Assembly (NCBI RefSeq): GCF_039527675.1
Contig: NZ_BAAAKI010000016.1
Location: 62,001-126,000, forward strand
Origin: Luteococcus sanguinis
GTDB taxonomy: Bacteria; Actinomycetota; Actinomycetes; Propionibacteriales; Propionibacteriaceae
Reading direction: 5' to 3'
Length of the DNA stretch: 64,000 nucleotides
In this document: positions 17,244 to 26,732 of the stretch, piece by piece
Layout: each line of letters begins with the position of its first letter
Numbering within the stretch: the stretch's first letter is position 1
Translations under genes and position numbers: made by a program
Notes under the pieces: generated by a model
What the model saw: the letters and a program-made list of their open reading frames with translations, nothing else
Told to the model about the DNA's origin: nothing
The model's database searches: none

Positions 17244-17638
17244 CCCGCGTCCAACCGCCACTGGAGGAATTCCGACAGGTCGCCGGTCTCCCCGTCGCGT
17301 CCACCTCGGCCGACCTGCAGGGACGGCGGGGTGGGCGTCAGCTTGGCCCCGCGGAATCGGGACAGCACGCCCCCGCCAGGGACCGTCATGACGTAGTACT
17401 CACCGCCGGTGCCGATTGCGAGTGAGTGGTTTCGGCGCAGGTACCAGCCGGACTGGTCGGTCTTCACCTCGCCGCCTCCGATCAGGGTTGCGCGCAGGGG
17501 TTCGGGGCGGACCCCGCGAGCATTGGCCTCGGCGACGAAGTCGTCGATGAGCTTCTGTGCGGCGATGGCCTCGTTGCGGGCTGCCGCTTCGCTCAGCTCG
17601 ACCCGTCGGCGGGCATCATCTCGGCGCTGGTTGGACAT
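17240..17638 (-). CDS. Conserved hypothetical protein
   Basis: 132 residues. I do not recognise a named family. The N-terminal third is a charged helix (RRDDARRRVELSEAAARNEAIAA). The middle has GWYLRRNHSLAIGTGGEYYVM, likely beta strands with aromatic positions. The C-terminus is Gly/Arg-rich and ends in LSEFLQWRLDAG. No signal peptide or membrane helix is seen. Coupling to the downstream MFS gene by a GTGA overlap suggests a joint role, such as a cytosolic partner or regulator of the carrier. Confidence 0.75.
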   Translation of the reverse strand: MSNQRRDDARRRVELSEAAARNEAIAAQKLIDDFVAEANARGVRPEPLRATLIGGGEVKTDQSGWYLRRNHSLAIGTGGEYYVMTVPGGGVLSRFRGAKLTPTPPSLQVGRGGRDGETGDLSEFLQWRLDAG

Positions 17639-17847
17639 GGCTTGAGCCTAACTCTCGCCGAACATGGCACCAGGGGGCTGCTGGTCACCCCCAGCAACCC
17701 CCTGGGCGCTTTTGGATCGCTCAAATCGGGGCTCTCAGGACCTCTCCGACGTGATGTCTGCGATGTGTTGAGTATGGCACCAACCGAGCGGTCAGCAAAG
17801 CGGAACTGAGAAAAACCGAAGAATGGACTTCGGGCTGCAGCCAGAGC

Positions 17848-18531
17848 TCACGCGACGTCCCCAGCATCTGATGTGTGGGCACGAATTCGCGCGATCGCAC
17901 GGCGACACCTGTCTCGAACTGCGTCGCCACTGAGACCACGCATCCCACCCGCTTGGGTGCTCGTGATCCCCAGCACGTACACATCGCGTAGTAGTTCGAC
18001 GGTGTAGGCGTCGACGATTCCCACCCGGAAGGCGTCCGCGAGGAGATCCTCCGCGTGCGCGTCATGGTCGCCGGTCGCTGTTCGCAGGTGCCTCTCGTCG
18101 TGCGCGAGCGACTCCAGGCCAGCCATCGGTAGCTGCCGCCGATGGTCCAGCTCGGTAGCCGCGTGCCGACGGCAGGCGCGGGCGAGGTTCTCCAGCACAT
18201 TCCCGGTCGAGCAAGGGCGGTGGCGCAGGACCCTTTCCCAGACCATTCCGAGGTGGTCGCCGACCTGTTCGCCTCGGCGCAGGGTCAGGCCCAGCTGGGG
18301 CAGCAAGGCCTGCAGCACCACGCGGGCCGCCGCGACGTCCCCGTGCCGGGCCAGACCGAGCAGGCGCAACGCCAGCAGGTCGTCCCCGCTCTCCAATCGC
18401 CCCAGGCAGACGACCGGCGTGCCCACCTCGGCACACCAGCAGTTCTCCGCCACCTGGCACCAGCACTCGAGCTCGCCGGCCTGCTCGATCGCCGTCCATT
18501 CACGCGCCAACCGCGCCTGCACCACGTCCAT
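17848..18531 (-). CDS. Sigma-factor-like protein of unknown role
   Basis: 227 residues from the ATG at 18531, with GGAGTGGGG upstream. The N-terminus is Cys/Trp-rich (ELECWCQVAENCWCAE). The C-terminal 60 residues (VDAYTVELLRDVYVLGITS, then DAVRDRCRRAIARIRAH) resemble a sigma region 4 helix-turn-helix; the region before them is not a clear region 2. Similar proteins are annotated as sigma-70-like or hypothetical in actinobacteria. It stands alone between the MFS operon and the FtsX ABC genes, with a tandem CTCGGGGA repeat 61 bp before its start. The 208 bp downstream (17640-17847) is less G/C-rich and empty. Confidence 0.6.
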   Translation of the reverse strand: MDVVQARLAREWTAIEQAGELECWCQVAENCWCAEVGTPVVCLGRLESGDDLLALRLLGLARHGDVAAARVVLQALLPQLGLTLRRGEQVGDHLGMVWERVLRHRPCSTGNVLENLARACRRHAATELDHRRQLPMAGLESLAHDERHLRTATGDHDAHAEDLLADAFRVGIVDAYTVELLRDVYVLGITSTQAGGMRGLSGDAVRDRCRRAIARIRAHTSDAGDVA

Positions 18532-18591
18532 GGCCCCACTCCATCGAGCAGGTGTTGTCCAAAGTGTTGTCCGGACGCTCTCGGCTGTCGA

Positions 18592-18655
18592 CCCCTCGAC
18601 AAGTTCGGGGAACGGGAAGGGATCGCTCGGGGAGCGTCGTCGGCTCGGGGGGGGG
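18592..18655 (+). repeat. CTCGACAAGCTCGGGGA-family repeat, copy 2 (short array)
   Basis: Seed CCCCTCGACAAGTTCGGGGA at 18592-18611, then further GCTCGGGG units at 18625 and 18643. It lies between the FtsX permease and the sigma-like gene and is noncoding here. Confidence 0.7.
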
Positions 18656-18662
18656 CACAGAC

Positions 18663-18692
18663 GGTGCCCACCCCCGAGTGGGGGTGGGCACC
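18663..18692. terminator. Perfect 13-bp G/C hairpin after the FtsX permease
   Basis: GGTGCCCACCCCC and GGGGGTGGGCACC flank a GAGT loop, 28 bp beyond the permease stop on the minus strand. It is very stable and symmetrical, so it would also end transcription from the other side. Confidence 0.75.
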
Positions 18693-18720
18693 TCGTTGCG
18701 GGGGATTCCCAGGGCGGTGG

Positions 18721-21240
18721 TCAGGCCTCTGCGAGCGCCTCGGTGGGCGTCGCGTTGGCGGCGCGGCGTCCCGGCATCAGTGAGGCCAGGGCAGCGGCGA
18801 CCACGGCGATCAGCACCATCCCGGTCGTCTGTACCCAGTTGATCGCAAACATCGGGCCGGAGGCGATGCCGGCCTGCTTCAGCACTGCCGAGACGCCCAG
18901 CCAGCCGAAGAAGGATCCGGCGAGCACGCCCACGATGACACCGGCCAGGGCCAGCATCAGCGCCTCGATCAGCAGCATCCAGCGCAGCGAGGTCTTCTGC
19001 ATGCCGAGCGCACGCAGCAGGGCCGATTCACGCGCCCGCTCGATCACCGACAGGCCCAGGGTGTTGCCGACGCCGATCAGGGCGATCAGCACGGCCACCC
19101 CCAGCAGGGCTGTGGTGACCATCAGCAGGATGTTCAGCACCTGCTTGATCATGGAGCTCATGATCGCGGAGCCGTCGACATTGATGCCGGTGTTGGACGC
19201 CTGCAACTGCTGCAGTTCCATCATGTTGCCGCCGAACTGTTCCATGTCCTTGATCTGCACCCAGTAGCCCTGCAGCGCCGGCTTCGCGACGAGCTTGGTC
19301 AGGGTCGCCTGATTGACCATGTACTGGTCGTAGCCCAGTGCATTGGTCTTGATCGGCTTCAGGGTCACATCCTTGCCCCCCAGACCCTTGAGCGTGATCG
19401 CGTCGGTGCCGTTGTCGGCGCCGGTGAGCACCTGACCGTCGGTGATGGTGGGCAGCTTGCCCATCTGGTCGGCGGCCGGGTCCTTGAGCAGAACCAGGTT
19501 GCGCTGGTCGAAGTCACCTTCGACGAAACCACCGGTCAGCTTCACCCGGTCGGCCACATTGCCCATCGCGTCGACCTTCGCGGCCACGGCGGTGGGCAGC
19601 GAATTCAGGGGCTTGGCCTCGCCGTCCGCGCTCCAGGCATAGGCCGAGGTGGCGACGCTCAGGTCGATCGGGAAGGTGCGCTCGATCTCGGTCAGGGCTG
19701 TCTTCTCGGCGGTCGCGGTGCCGACCTGGAGGGTGACGATCAAGCCGATCGCCAGCATCAGGGCCGTGGCCGTGGCCGCGGCTCGGCGTGGATTGCGCAC
19801 GGAGTTGCCGGCCGCAAGCTTGGCCGTCGGACCGAAGCCGAAGACCTTGCCCATCACCTTGAGCAGGGTGGGGATGAACAGTTCCGCACCCGCCAGGATG
19901 CCGACGCTGAGCAGCATCGCGCCCAGCACCGCGCTGGCCACGGGGCCCGTCGCGACGTTGCCCGACGAGATGGCCTCGCTCGACATCGTCAGTGCGCGGG
20001 CGGCCAGGGCGCCGCCAGTCAGCACCAGCAGGCCGCAGACCACAGCCCGGATGATGGACGCCTTGCGCACCTGCTCGCTCGTGGCGACCGGCTGCAGTGC
20101 CTCCAGCGGGGCCACCCTGGTGGCACGCAGCGAGGGCAGCATGCCGGCCAGCACCGTCAGCACGACGCCGACGGCGAACTCGATCGCCAGCTCTCGCCAA
20201 GGGATCGTCAGGCCGAAGTACAGGGCCTTGGTGTAGGCGGCACCCAAGGTGCCGATCCCCAGACCCAGCAGGACGCCGAGCGCCGAGCCGAGCGCACCGA
20301 TGATGACCGCCTCGGCGAGGAACTGGCGTCGCACCTGCGACCCCGAGGCGCCGACGGCGCGCAGCAGGCCGATCTGGCGGCGACGTTGCGCCAGCAGGAT
20401 GGTGAACGTGTTGGCGATGATGATCATGCCGACCAGGGCCGCGATGCCGGAGAAGACCAGCAGCATGTACTTGATGACGTCGAACTCTCCGGTCATGCCC
20501 TGTGCGGCCGACTTGCGGATGTCGGCCCCCGCGCCGACCTCGAGTGGGGTGTTGCCGTCGGCGTCCTTGACGTCGGGGTCGATGAGCAGCGGTGCGATGG
20601 CGGCGTGGATCTTCATCGCGATGGCGGCATTGTCAGCGCCCTGGCCGGTGGCGACGGCCCACGTCCCGATCGGGGAGGAAACCATCTTCTCCACGATCGC
20701 GCGATCCAGGTAGCCGGTCTTGAAGGCCAGGCTGGGGGCGTCGTTGGTGATGCCCGAGACCGTCAGCTTCTTGTCCTCGAGGTTGACGGTGTCACCCACC
20801 GCCACCTTGAGCTTGTCCGCGACCTGGTTGCTCAGGGCAACCTGGTTGGGGCCCTTGGGCCACTCGCCCGAGGAGAGGTCGGCCCAGCGGAAGCGCTCGC
20901 CGGGGGCGCCGTAGAGATACAGCTGGGACGACTCGGTGTCGGTGGTCAGCACCCCGAAGGTGTTGATGACCTGCTCGGCGTCCTCGACGCCAGGCACCGC
21001 CTTGATCTTGGCGGTGATGGCATCGCCGGTGGCCTTCTCGTCCTTGGGAGCGGCGTTGTTGGAGACGGCGATGTCGGCCGTCGACAGGCCGATCGAGCTC
21101 ATCTTGCCGATCGCATCCCCTTGGGTGGTGATGAAGGTCGACACCCCGGACATGAAGCCGACGCTGATCGCGATGGCGATCAAGGTGGCGATGATGCGCC
21201 CGGGGTGGAAGCGCACCTCATTGATGGCGTTGCGGAACAT
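18721..21240 (-). CDS. MacB/FtsX-type ABC transporter permease
   Basis: 839 residues. Helix 1 with an N-terminal NEVRFHPGRIIATLIAIAIS is followed by an extracytoplasmic MacB-PCD domain of about 200 residues. Then come three FtsX helices with the QRRRQIGLLRAVGASGSQVRRQFLAEA coupling motif, a second extracytoplasmic domain (about 480-700) and three more FtsX helices (ERARESALLRALGMQKTSLRWMLLIEAL). This duplicated single-chain layout is typical of actinobacterial lipid, lipoprotein or antimicrobial-peptide mechanotransmission exporters. The start shares one base with the ATPase stop (TGATG). The cargo is unknown. Confidence 0.9.
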   Translation of the reverse strand: MFRNAINEVRFHPGRIIATLIAIAISVGFMSGVSTFITTQGDAIGKMSSIGLSTADIAVSNNAAPKDEKATGDAITAKIKAVPGVEDAEQVINTFGVLTTDTESSQLYLYGAPGERFRWADLSSGEWPKGPNQVALSNQVADKLKVAVGDTVNLEDKKLTVSGITNDAPSLAFKTGYLDRAIVEKMVSSPIGTWAVATGQGADNAAIAMKIHAAIAPLLIDPDVKDADGNTPLEVGAGADIRKSAAQGMTGEFDVIKYMLLVFSGIAALVGMIIIANTFTILLAQRRRQIGLLRAVGASGSQVRRQFLAEAVIIGALGSALGVLLGLGIGTLGAAYTKALYFGLTIPWRELAIEFAVGVVLTVLAGMLPSLRATRVAPLEALQPVATSEQVRKASIIRAVVCGLLVLTGGALAARALTMSSEAISSGNVATGPVASAVLGAMLLSVGILAGAELFIPTLLKVMGKVFGFGPTAKLAAGNSVRNPRRAAATATALMLAIGLIVTLQVGTATAEKTALTEIERTFPIDLSVATSAYAWSADGEAKPLNSLPTAVAAKVDAMGNVADRVKLTGGFVEGDFDQRNLVLLKDPAADQMGKLPTITDGQVLTGADNGTDAITLKGLGGKDVTLKPIKTNALGYDQYMVNQATLTKLVAKPALQGYWVQIKDMEQFGGNMMELQQLQASNTGINVDGSAIMSSMIKQVLNILLMVTTALLGVAVLIALIGVGNTLGLSVIERARESALLRALGMQKTSLRWMLLIEALMLALAGVIVGVLAGSFFGWLGVSAVLKQAGIASGPMFAINWVQTTGMVLIAVVAAALASLMPGRRAANATPTEALAEA

Positions 21241-22010
21241 CAGGCATCAACCCGCGCCAGCTCGGTGTTCAGCAGCTCAGGGGTGGGGTGGGCGATGTCG
21301 GCGACGATGTGCCCGTCCAGCAGGATCAGCGCCCGGTCGGCATAGGCGGCGGCCTTCGCGTCGTGGGTGACCATGATGATCGTCTGGCCCAGGTCGTCCA
21401 CGCAGCGGCGCAGGTAGGTGAGCAGGCTGGTGCCGGTCTTGGAGTCCAGCGCGCCGGTCGGCTCGTCGGCGAAGATGACGTCCGGTCGGCTGATCAGCGC
21501 CCGCGCGACGGCGACGCGCTGCTGCTGGCCACCCGAAAGCTCGGACGGACGGTGCTCGAGGCGGTCGGCGAGGCCGAGGGAGTTCACCAGCTGGTCGAAG
21601 AAGGCCTGGTCGGGCTTGCGTCCGGCCAGCTCCAGCGGAAGCAGGATGTTCTGCTTCGCGGTCAGCGTCGGCAACAGGTTGAAGCTCTGGAAGACGAAGC
21701 CGACGCGGTCGCGACGGGCCTTGGTGAGGTCCTTGTCGTTGAGGGAGGTCAGCTCCTGACCGCCCAGCATCACGCGCCCTGAGGTGATCCGGTCCAAGCC
21801 GGCCAGGCAGTGCATCAGGGTGGACTTGCCGGAGCCCGAAGGCCCCATGATCGCGCTGAACGAGCCGCGATCGAAGGCGACGTTGACCTTGTCCAGCGCG
21901 ACGACCTGGGTCTTGTCCGAGCCGTAGACCTTGGTCAGGTCCATGGTTGCGGCGACGACGTCACCGGCTGCTGGAGTGGGTTGGGGAAGGGTTTGGTGCT
22001 GCACCGACAT
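21240..22010 (-). CDS. MacB-type ABC transporter ATPase
   Basis: 256 residues. Walker A GPSGSGKST, Q-loop FVFQSFNLLPTLT, signature LSGGQQQRVAVARAL, Walker B VIFADEPTGALD and the switch His in IIMVTHDAKAA are all intact. The LolD/MacB subfamily assignment follows from NLLPTLTAKQNILLPL and the paired FtsX permease. The N-terminal extension MSVQHQTLPQPTPAAGD is poorly conserved. It is the first gene of the two-gene operon; repeats lie 17-71 bp before its start. Confidence 0.93.
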   Translation of the reverse strand: MSVQHQTLPQPTPAAGDVVAATMDLTKVYGSDKTQVVALDKVNVAFDRGSFSAIMGPSGSGKSTLMHCLAGLDRITSGRVMLGGQELTSLNDKDLTKARRDRVGFVFQSFNLLPTLTAKQNILLPLELAGRKPDQAFFDQLVNSLGLADRLEHRPSELSGGQQQRVAVARALISRPDVIFADEPTGALDSKTGTSLLTYLRRCVDDLGQTIIMVTHDAKAAAYADRALILLDGHIVADIAHPTPELLNTELARVDA

Positions 22011-22026
22011 GGCGGCCTCTCGTGGT

Positions 22027-22081
22027 CATGCATCGTCTTTCATGCATTGAAGTGGGTGAACTCGAAAGTGGGTGAACTCGA
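22027..22081 (-). promoter_or_regulatory. Candidate operator before the ABC pair: paired CATGCAT and 16-bp tandem repeat
   Basis: CATGCAT occurs at 22027-22033 and 22041-22047 (14-bp spacing). AGTGGGTGAACTCGA occurs at 22051-22065 and 22067-22081. Both pairs lie within 71 bp of the ATPase start in an otherwise unstructured gap. Binding by a dimeric repressor is inferred; no matching regulator gene is adjacent. The rest of the gap to 22219 shows nothing. Confidence 0.4.
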
Positions 22082-22219
22082 GGGGCCCATCCGGCCCCGG
22101 CGGCTTCAATCTATGTGGGCGTGGGTTCGCCGCACCTCGCTCGCGGGGATGATCTGGACGTTCGGCCACGTCATACCCGGGTAGGAGAGGGTCTGTCCCA
22201 CGTCGCTGCCCGAAGGCGG

Positions 22220-24151
22220 TCAGTCGGTGGAATGACCGTCGAGTGCTCGTGCGATGACGACGGACGAGGTGGCGGCCCAGGCCTGGGGATGGCAGGACGC
22301 GGGGTAGGGCTGGGGCGGGAAGGCCTCGTCGGCCGGCAAGCCGCTGAAGAGCTCGGGCAGGCGCATCCCGAATCCCTCGGCAGCGCGCAGCAGTTCGCTC
22401 GCCAGCTCGGCGGCCTCGTCGACGAACCCCTCGCGGAGCATCCCGTCCACGATGAAGGCGGTGTCGTGGGCCCACACCGAACCGACGTGGTAGCCCAGCG
22501 GCCAGTAGCCGGCATTGGTCGTCGAGAGCGTGCGGATGCCGTGGCCGGAGCGCATCGTGGGGTCCATCAGGCGGCGGACCACGGTTGCGGCCTCATCGTG
22601 GGTGAGGATGCCGGTGCCGAGCAGGTGACCCATGTTGGAGGCGACCCCGTCGACCTGCTGCTTGGCGCCGTCCAGCGCCAGCACCGGGTAGCGGCCCAGC
22701 TCATCCCTCGTCCAGAAGCTCTCGCGGAAGCGGTCGGCCAGCACGGACGCCTGCTCGCGGCAGCGCGTCGCCAGCGCAGCGTCATCGCTCCCGGCCAGCC
22801 CGTCGACCAGGTCGGCGCCCAGGACGAGTGCGGCGTGCGCATAGCCCTGCACCTCGCACAGCGCGACCGGGGCGCTCGCCAGCGACCCGTCCGCGAAGCG
22901 CACCGAGTCGCCGGAGTCCTTCCAGCCCTGGTTTGCCAGGCCGTGGCCGGTCTCGTCCACGTACTCCAGGAAGGCATCGCCGTCGGCGTCCGCATGGTCG
23001 AGCAGCCAGCCGAGCGCGGCGCGCAACGGTTCGGCCAGCTCGGCGGCCACGTCGGTACGGCCGGTCGCTGCCACGTCGGCCAGCAGCATCACCCACAGCG
23101 GGGTCGCGTCGATCGTCCCGTAGTAGATCGGCGGCAGGCTGATCGCCGAGCCGGCCGGGTCCTGGCCCTGGTGCGAGACGTCCAGCTCCAGGGTCTGCTT
23201 GCGCACCTCGTGCAGGATCTTGCCCGGCTGCTCGGCCGATTCGCGGTCGATCGTTCTGCCCTGCAGCGCGGCCAAGGTGCGCAGCGTCCCGATCGCGATG
23301 GACGCGTCATGGGTGACCAGGTTGCGCGCGGCGATCAGGGAGTCGCGCCCGAACAGCGTGAAGTACCAAGGTGCGCCGGCTGCGAGGAAGGGGTCGGAGG
23401 AACCGGGACGACGCATCCGCAGGCCGTTGATGTCGCGGAAGGAGGTGTCCAGCAGCTGCCGCACCCGCGGGTCGGTGCTGGTGGGGGCGAGCAGCGGCGC
23501 CGAGTCGTCGGCGACGAAGGGCAGTGAGGCATCGGAGACCTCGAGGGCCCAGCCGACCTCGCGCTCGTCCCGCGCGGCCATCGGGACGGTCCAGGAGAGC
23601 TCGACCACGCCGTCGGCGGACGAGTGCAGCGTCCCACCCTGGACGGTGAGCCGGCAGCGGGTGCCCTCGTCGCGCCAACCCCACGTCAGTTCCTCGGCAT
23701 GGTTCGCAACGGGAACCGATGCCGCAGGGCCCTGTTCCCCACCCTTGAGCGACATCATCGACGTCGAGTCGGCGCGCAGGGTCGCGCGCAACTCGACGAC
23801 CTGCTCGCTGGTCGCGGCGGTGGTCAGCACCAGGCGTTCCCGGACCCTCGTCGTGGTCACCTCGCGGTGCCGGGTGAGGACGAGTGCCGGGTCGACCCCG
23901 AGCTCGGGAGTGCGCAACACATGGCCGTACGTCGCCGAACCACCGCCGGGCTCGCTGGTGTTGACGTGCTCCATCTCGTGGCTGGTGCAACCCAGCACCA
24001 TCGCCGACAGCACCCGTTCGTCACCGCAGTGGACGCCGTCGATCCCGCCGTGCGGGGCGCTGGCATCGGCCTGGCCGTCGAGCTGTGACCAGGCCTGCAA
24101 GGGCGCGGCGACGAGCGCCGATCGGCCGGACAGGAAGGGCTGGTTGACCAT
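22220..24151 (-). CDS. Amylo-alpha-1,6-glucosidase / glycogen-debranching-type glycosidase
   Basis: 643 residues. An N-terminal beta-sandwich domain (about 1-215) precedes an (alpha/alpha)6 barrel with GAPWYFTLFGRDSLIAARNLV, the WYFTLFGRD motif with its catalytic-region Asp typical of the GDE_N_bis/GDE_C family. Later come NQGWKDSGDSV and SVWAHDTAFIVDGML. It probably hydrolyses alpha-glucosidic bonds in oligo- or polysaccharides. No signal peptide: cytosolic. It is divergent from the lacI-ABC importer genes, which fits intracellular processing of the imported alpha-glucan fragments under shared LacI control. Confidence 0.87.
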   Translation of the reverse strand: MVNQPFLSGRSALVAAPLQAWSQLDGQADASAPHGGIDGVHCGDERVLSAMVLGCTSHEMEHVNTSEPGGGSATYGHVLRTPELGVDPALVLTRHREVTTTRVRERLVLTTAATSEQVVELRATLRADSTSMMSLKGGEQGPAASVPVANHAEELTWGWRDEGTRCRLTVQGGTLHSSADGVVELSWTVPMAARDEREVGWALEVSDASLPFVADDSAPLLAPTSTDPRVRQLLDTSFRDINGLRMRRPGSSDPFLAAGAPWYFTLFGRDSLIAARNLVTHDASIAIGTLRTLAALQGRTIDRESAEQPGKILHEVRKQTLELDVSHQGQDPAGSAISLPPIYYGTIDATPLWVMLLADVAATGRTDVAAELAEPLRAALGWLLDHADADGDAFLEYVDETGHGLANQGWKDSGDSVRFADGSLASAPVALCEVQGYAHAALVLGADLVDGLAGSDDAALATRCREQASVLADRFRESFWTRDELGRYPVLALDGAKQQVDGVASNMGHLLGTGILTHDEAATVVRRLMDPTMRSGHGIRTLSTTNAGYWPLGYHVGSVWAHDTAFIVDGMLREGFVDEAAELASELLRAAEGFGMRLPELFSGLPADEAFPPQPYPASCHPQAWAATSSVVIARALDGHSTD

Positions 24152-24227
24152 GTGGGGAGCCTTCGTGGGTCAGCTGGGGACAAAGGGTTGAGAGCGTCCA
24201 TTGTTGCAGGGCTGGGCGTCGAAACCC

Positions 24228-24256
24228 TTGACAGGGGGGCGGGTGCGCGTGACGAT
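24228..24256 (+). promoter_or_regulatory. Candidate promoter for the LacI gene
   Basis: TTGACA at 24228-24233, 17-bp spacer, GACGAT at 24251-24256, about 100 bp upstream of the LacI start. A small hairpin (GCCGGTG-CTGA-CACCGGC, 24318-24335) lies in the leader. No convincing LacI-box palindrome was found in the 208-bp divergent region. Confidence 0.45.
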
Positions 24257-24359
24257 GACAGCACTGTGGATCGTTCAAAGGCGCTCGCTATGGCCTTGGT
24301 GACGATCATGGCATGCGGCCGGTGCTGACACCGGCACTTTCGTCACATGGAGGTGATGA

Positions 24360-25394
24360 ATGACCCGCCCCACGCTGGTCAGCCTGGCCAACGAGCTCGG
24401 CGTGTCCCGCCAGACCGTGTCCAATGTGATCAACGCCCCGCACCTGGTCAGGCCCGAGACGCGCGAACGCGTCCAGAAGGCGATCACGGAATCGGGCTAC
24501 CGTCCCAATGTCGCCGCGCAGGCCCTGCGCAACCAGCGGTCACGGACGATCGGGATGCGCATCCTGCCTGCCTCGGACGGCATCAACGGCGCCATCATGG
24601 ACCGTTTCCTGCACCACCTCGTGGCGGAGTGCCAGGAGCTCGGCTACAACCTGATGCTGTTCACCGCGACGGACGAACGCGACGAGGTCGCCCAGGCCCG
24701 TGAGCTGTTCGAGCGGGGGTCCATCGACGGGGCCGTGCTGACCGGCACCCACGCCGACGACCGTCGTCCGGCCGAGCTGGCCGAGCTCGGTATTCCCTGC
24801 GCCGCCTTCGGACGTCCATGGGGCAAGGTCGAGCAGGCCGACCACATCTGGGTCGACGTGGACGGACGCGCCGGCACCCGCGCGGCCACTCGGCACCTGC
24901 TCTCGCTCGGCCACACCCGGATCGGTTTCATCGGCTGGCCGCGTGGCTCGGAATCGGGCGACGACCGTCGCGCGGGCTGGTCCGAGGCGATGACGGAGGC
25001 CGGTATCGAGGGTTGGGAGCAGTGGCAGGCCGACGGTGAGGACGGGACCCCGACCGGCCTGGTCTCCATGCAGCGACTGGAGGAGCTGGGCGTCGAGGGC
25101 GTCGTGTGCGCGTCCGACTCGCTCGCCCTGGGTGCCCGCGAGGCGATCCGGCGCCGGTGTACCGAGTCCCACTTCGGTGAACTGCCCGTGATCGGCTTCG
25201 ACAACACCCCGGTCGCCGCGGCGATCACCATGTCCAGCATCGCGCAGCCCGTCGAACGGTGCGCGCAGCTGCTCGCGTCCGCCCTGGTGCACGACCTCGA
25301 TCCCAAGTCCCGGGGCCGGGCACTGCAACCGGACGAACGTCTGGTCGTCCCCGTCCTTGCTCCGCGCAGCATCGAGTTGCCACCCGTCCGCTGA
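24360..25394 (+). CDS. LacI-family transcriptional regulator of alpha-glucoside uptake
   Basis: 344 residues. Residues 1-55 are the LacI headpiece (TLVSLANELGVSRQTVSNVINAP) with hinge helix AAQALRNQ. The rest is a periplasmic-binding-protein-fold sensor (VDGRAGTRAATRHLLSLGHTRIGFIG). GGAGG lies 6 nt before the ATG. It precedes an ABC sugar importer and is divergent from a debranching enzyme, so it most likely represses both until an alpha-glucoside binds. Confidence 0.92.
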   Translation: MTRPTLVSLANELGVSRQTVSNVINAPHLVRPETRERVQKAITESGYRPNVAAQALRNQRSRTIGMRILPASDGINGAIMDRFLHHLVAECQELGYNLMLFTATDERDEVAQARELFERGSIDGAVLTGTHADDRRPAELAELGIPCAAFGRPWGKVEQADHIWVDVDGRAGTRAATRHLLSLGHTRIGFIGWPRGSESGDDRRAGWSEAMTEAGIEGWEQWQADGEDGTPTGLVSMQRLEELGVEGVVCASDSLALGAREAIRRRCTESHFGELPVIGFDNTPVAAAITMSSIAQPVERCAQLLASALVHDLDPKSRGRALQPDERLVVPVLAPRSIELPPVR

Positions 25395-25457
25395 CGCTCC
25401 TGCACCACCGCCGTCCGCTCGACCTCAACCCACCCGACCCAACCGTGAGGAACCCAG

Positions 25458-26726
25458 ATGAAGATCAAGCAGACCCTGGCCGCCGTCGCCACCCTCGGCG
25501 CGGTCGCAGCCCTCAGCGCCTGTGGCGGAGGGAGCGGTTTCGACAGCGGCTCCGGCACCGCGTCGGGTTCGGGTGCGGCCTCGGCGGCTGCCAAGGAGAG
25601 CCCGACGACCAAGGAGGTCTCGGTGCTGATCGGTTCCTCGGGTGATGCCGAGACCAAGGCCGTCACCGACGCCGTTGCCGCCTGGTCCAAGGACTCGGGC
25701 ATCACCGCCAAGGTGGTGGTGGCCAGCGACCTGGTCCAACAGGCCACCCAGGGCTTTGCCGCCGGCACCCCCGCCGACGTCGTCTACACCTCCACCGACG
25801 CCTTCGCGGGCTGGGTCAAGGCCGGCAACCTGTACGCCTACGGCGACCAGTTGTCGAACGCCGACGACTTCTACCCCGGCCTCAAGGAGGCCTTCACCGC
25901 GTCCGACGGCAAGTTCTACTGCGCCCCGAAGGACTTTTCGACGCTGCAGCTGGTCATCAACGACAAGCTGTGGAAGGCAGCCGGCCTGACCGAGGCCGAC
26001 TACCCCAAGACCTGGGACGACCTGGCCACCGTCGGCAAGAAGCTGACCCAGGGCAAGGTCAAGGGCCTCACCTTCTCCCCGGAGATCCAGCGCGTCGGCG
26101 CCTTCCTGGCGCAGGGCGGCGGCGGCCTGGTGACCGACGGCAAGGCCACGGCCAACTCGGACGCCAATGTCGAGGCCCTGACCTGGGTGAAGCAGGCGCT
26201 GACCGACGGCTGGGCGGCCACCTCCGCGGATCTCGGTGCCGGATGGGGCGGCGAGGCCTTCGGCAAGCAGCAGGCGGCCATGGTCATCGAGGGCAACTGG
26301 ATCACCGGCGCCATGCAGAGCGACTACTCCGACGTCGGTTACACCGCCGTCGAGCTTCCCGAGGGCAAGGCCAAGGGAACCCTGCAGTACACGAACTGCT
26401 GGGGCGTCACCGCCAAGTCCGACAACATCGGCGGCGCGGTCAGCCTGGTCGAGTACCTGACGACCAAGGAGCAGCAGCTCGCCTTCGCCAAGGCCTTCGG
26501 CGTGATGCCGTCCATCCAGTCGGCCAAGAGCGAGTGGAGCGCGGCGAACCCGAAGATGGTGCCCTTCATCAACGGTGCCGACTACGCCCAGAACCTGCCC
26601 GCGCAGGTGGGTGCCGCCGACGTCATCAAGGACCTCAACGCGCAGCTCTCCCAGCTGAAGGCCAAGGACCCGAAGGTGATCCTCGACTCGGTCCAGACCA
26701 ACCTCGAGCCCGTCGTCGCGGGCTGA
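25458..26726 (+). CDS. ABC transporter sugar-binding lipoprotein
   Basis: 422 residues. The signal peptide MKIKQTLAAVATLGAVAALSAC ends in a lipobox LSAC, so Cys22 is lipidated and the protein is anchored outside the membrane. A Gly/Ser/Ala-rich linker is followed by a family-1 (MalE-like) solute-binding fold (VYTSTDAFAGWVKAGNLYAY, ADYPKTWDDLATVGKKL, AMVIEGNWITGAM). GAGGA lies 7 nt upstream of the ATG. It binds an oligosaccharide, probably a maltodextrin or related alpha-glucan, and delivers it to the two permeases that follow. Confidence 0.93.
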   Translation: MKIKQTLAAVATLGAVAALSACGGGSGFDSGSGTASGSGAASAAAKESPTTKEVSVLIGSSGDAETKAVTDAVAAWSKDSGITAKVVVASDLVQQATQGFAAGTPADVVYTSTDAFAGWVKAGNLYAYGDQLSNADDFYPGLKEAFTASDGKFYCAPKDFSTLQLVINDKLWKAAGLTEADYPKTWDDLATVGKKLTQGKVKGLTFSPEIQRVGAFLAQGGGGLVTDGKATANSDANVEALTWVKQALTDGWAATSADLGAGWGGEAFGKQQAAMVIEGNWITGAMQSDYSDVGYTAVELPEGKAKGTLQYTNCWGVTAKSDNIGGAVSLVEYLTTKEQQLAFAKAFGVMPSIQSAKSEWSAANPKMVPFINGADYAQNLPAQVGAADVIKDLNAQLSQLKAKDPKVILDSVQTNLEPVVAG

Positions 26727-26732
26727 CCGCGC

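Noticed and set aside
24318..24335. GCCGGTG-CTGA-CACCGGC as the LacI operator
   Set aside because: LacI boxes are usually centred on CG without a loop. This looks like a leader hairpin, and its distance from both starts is not informative.
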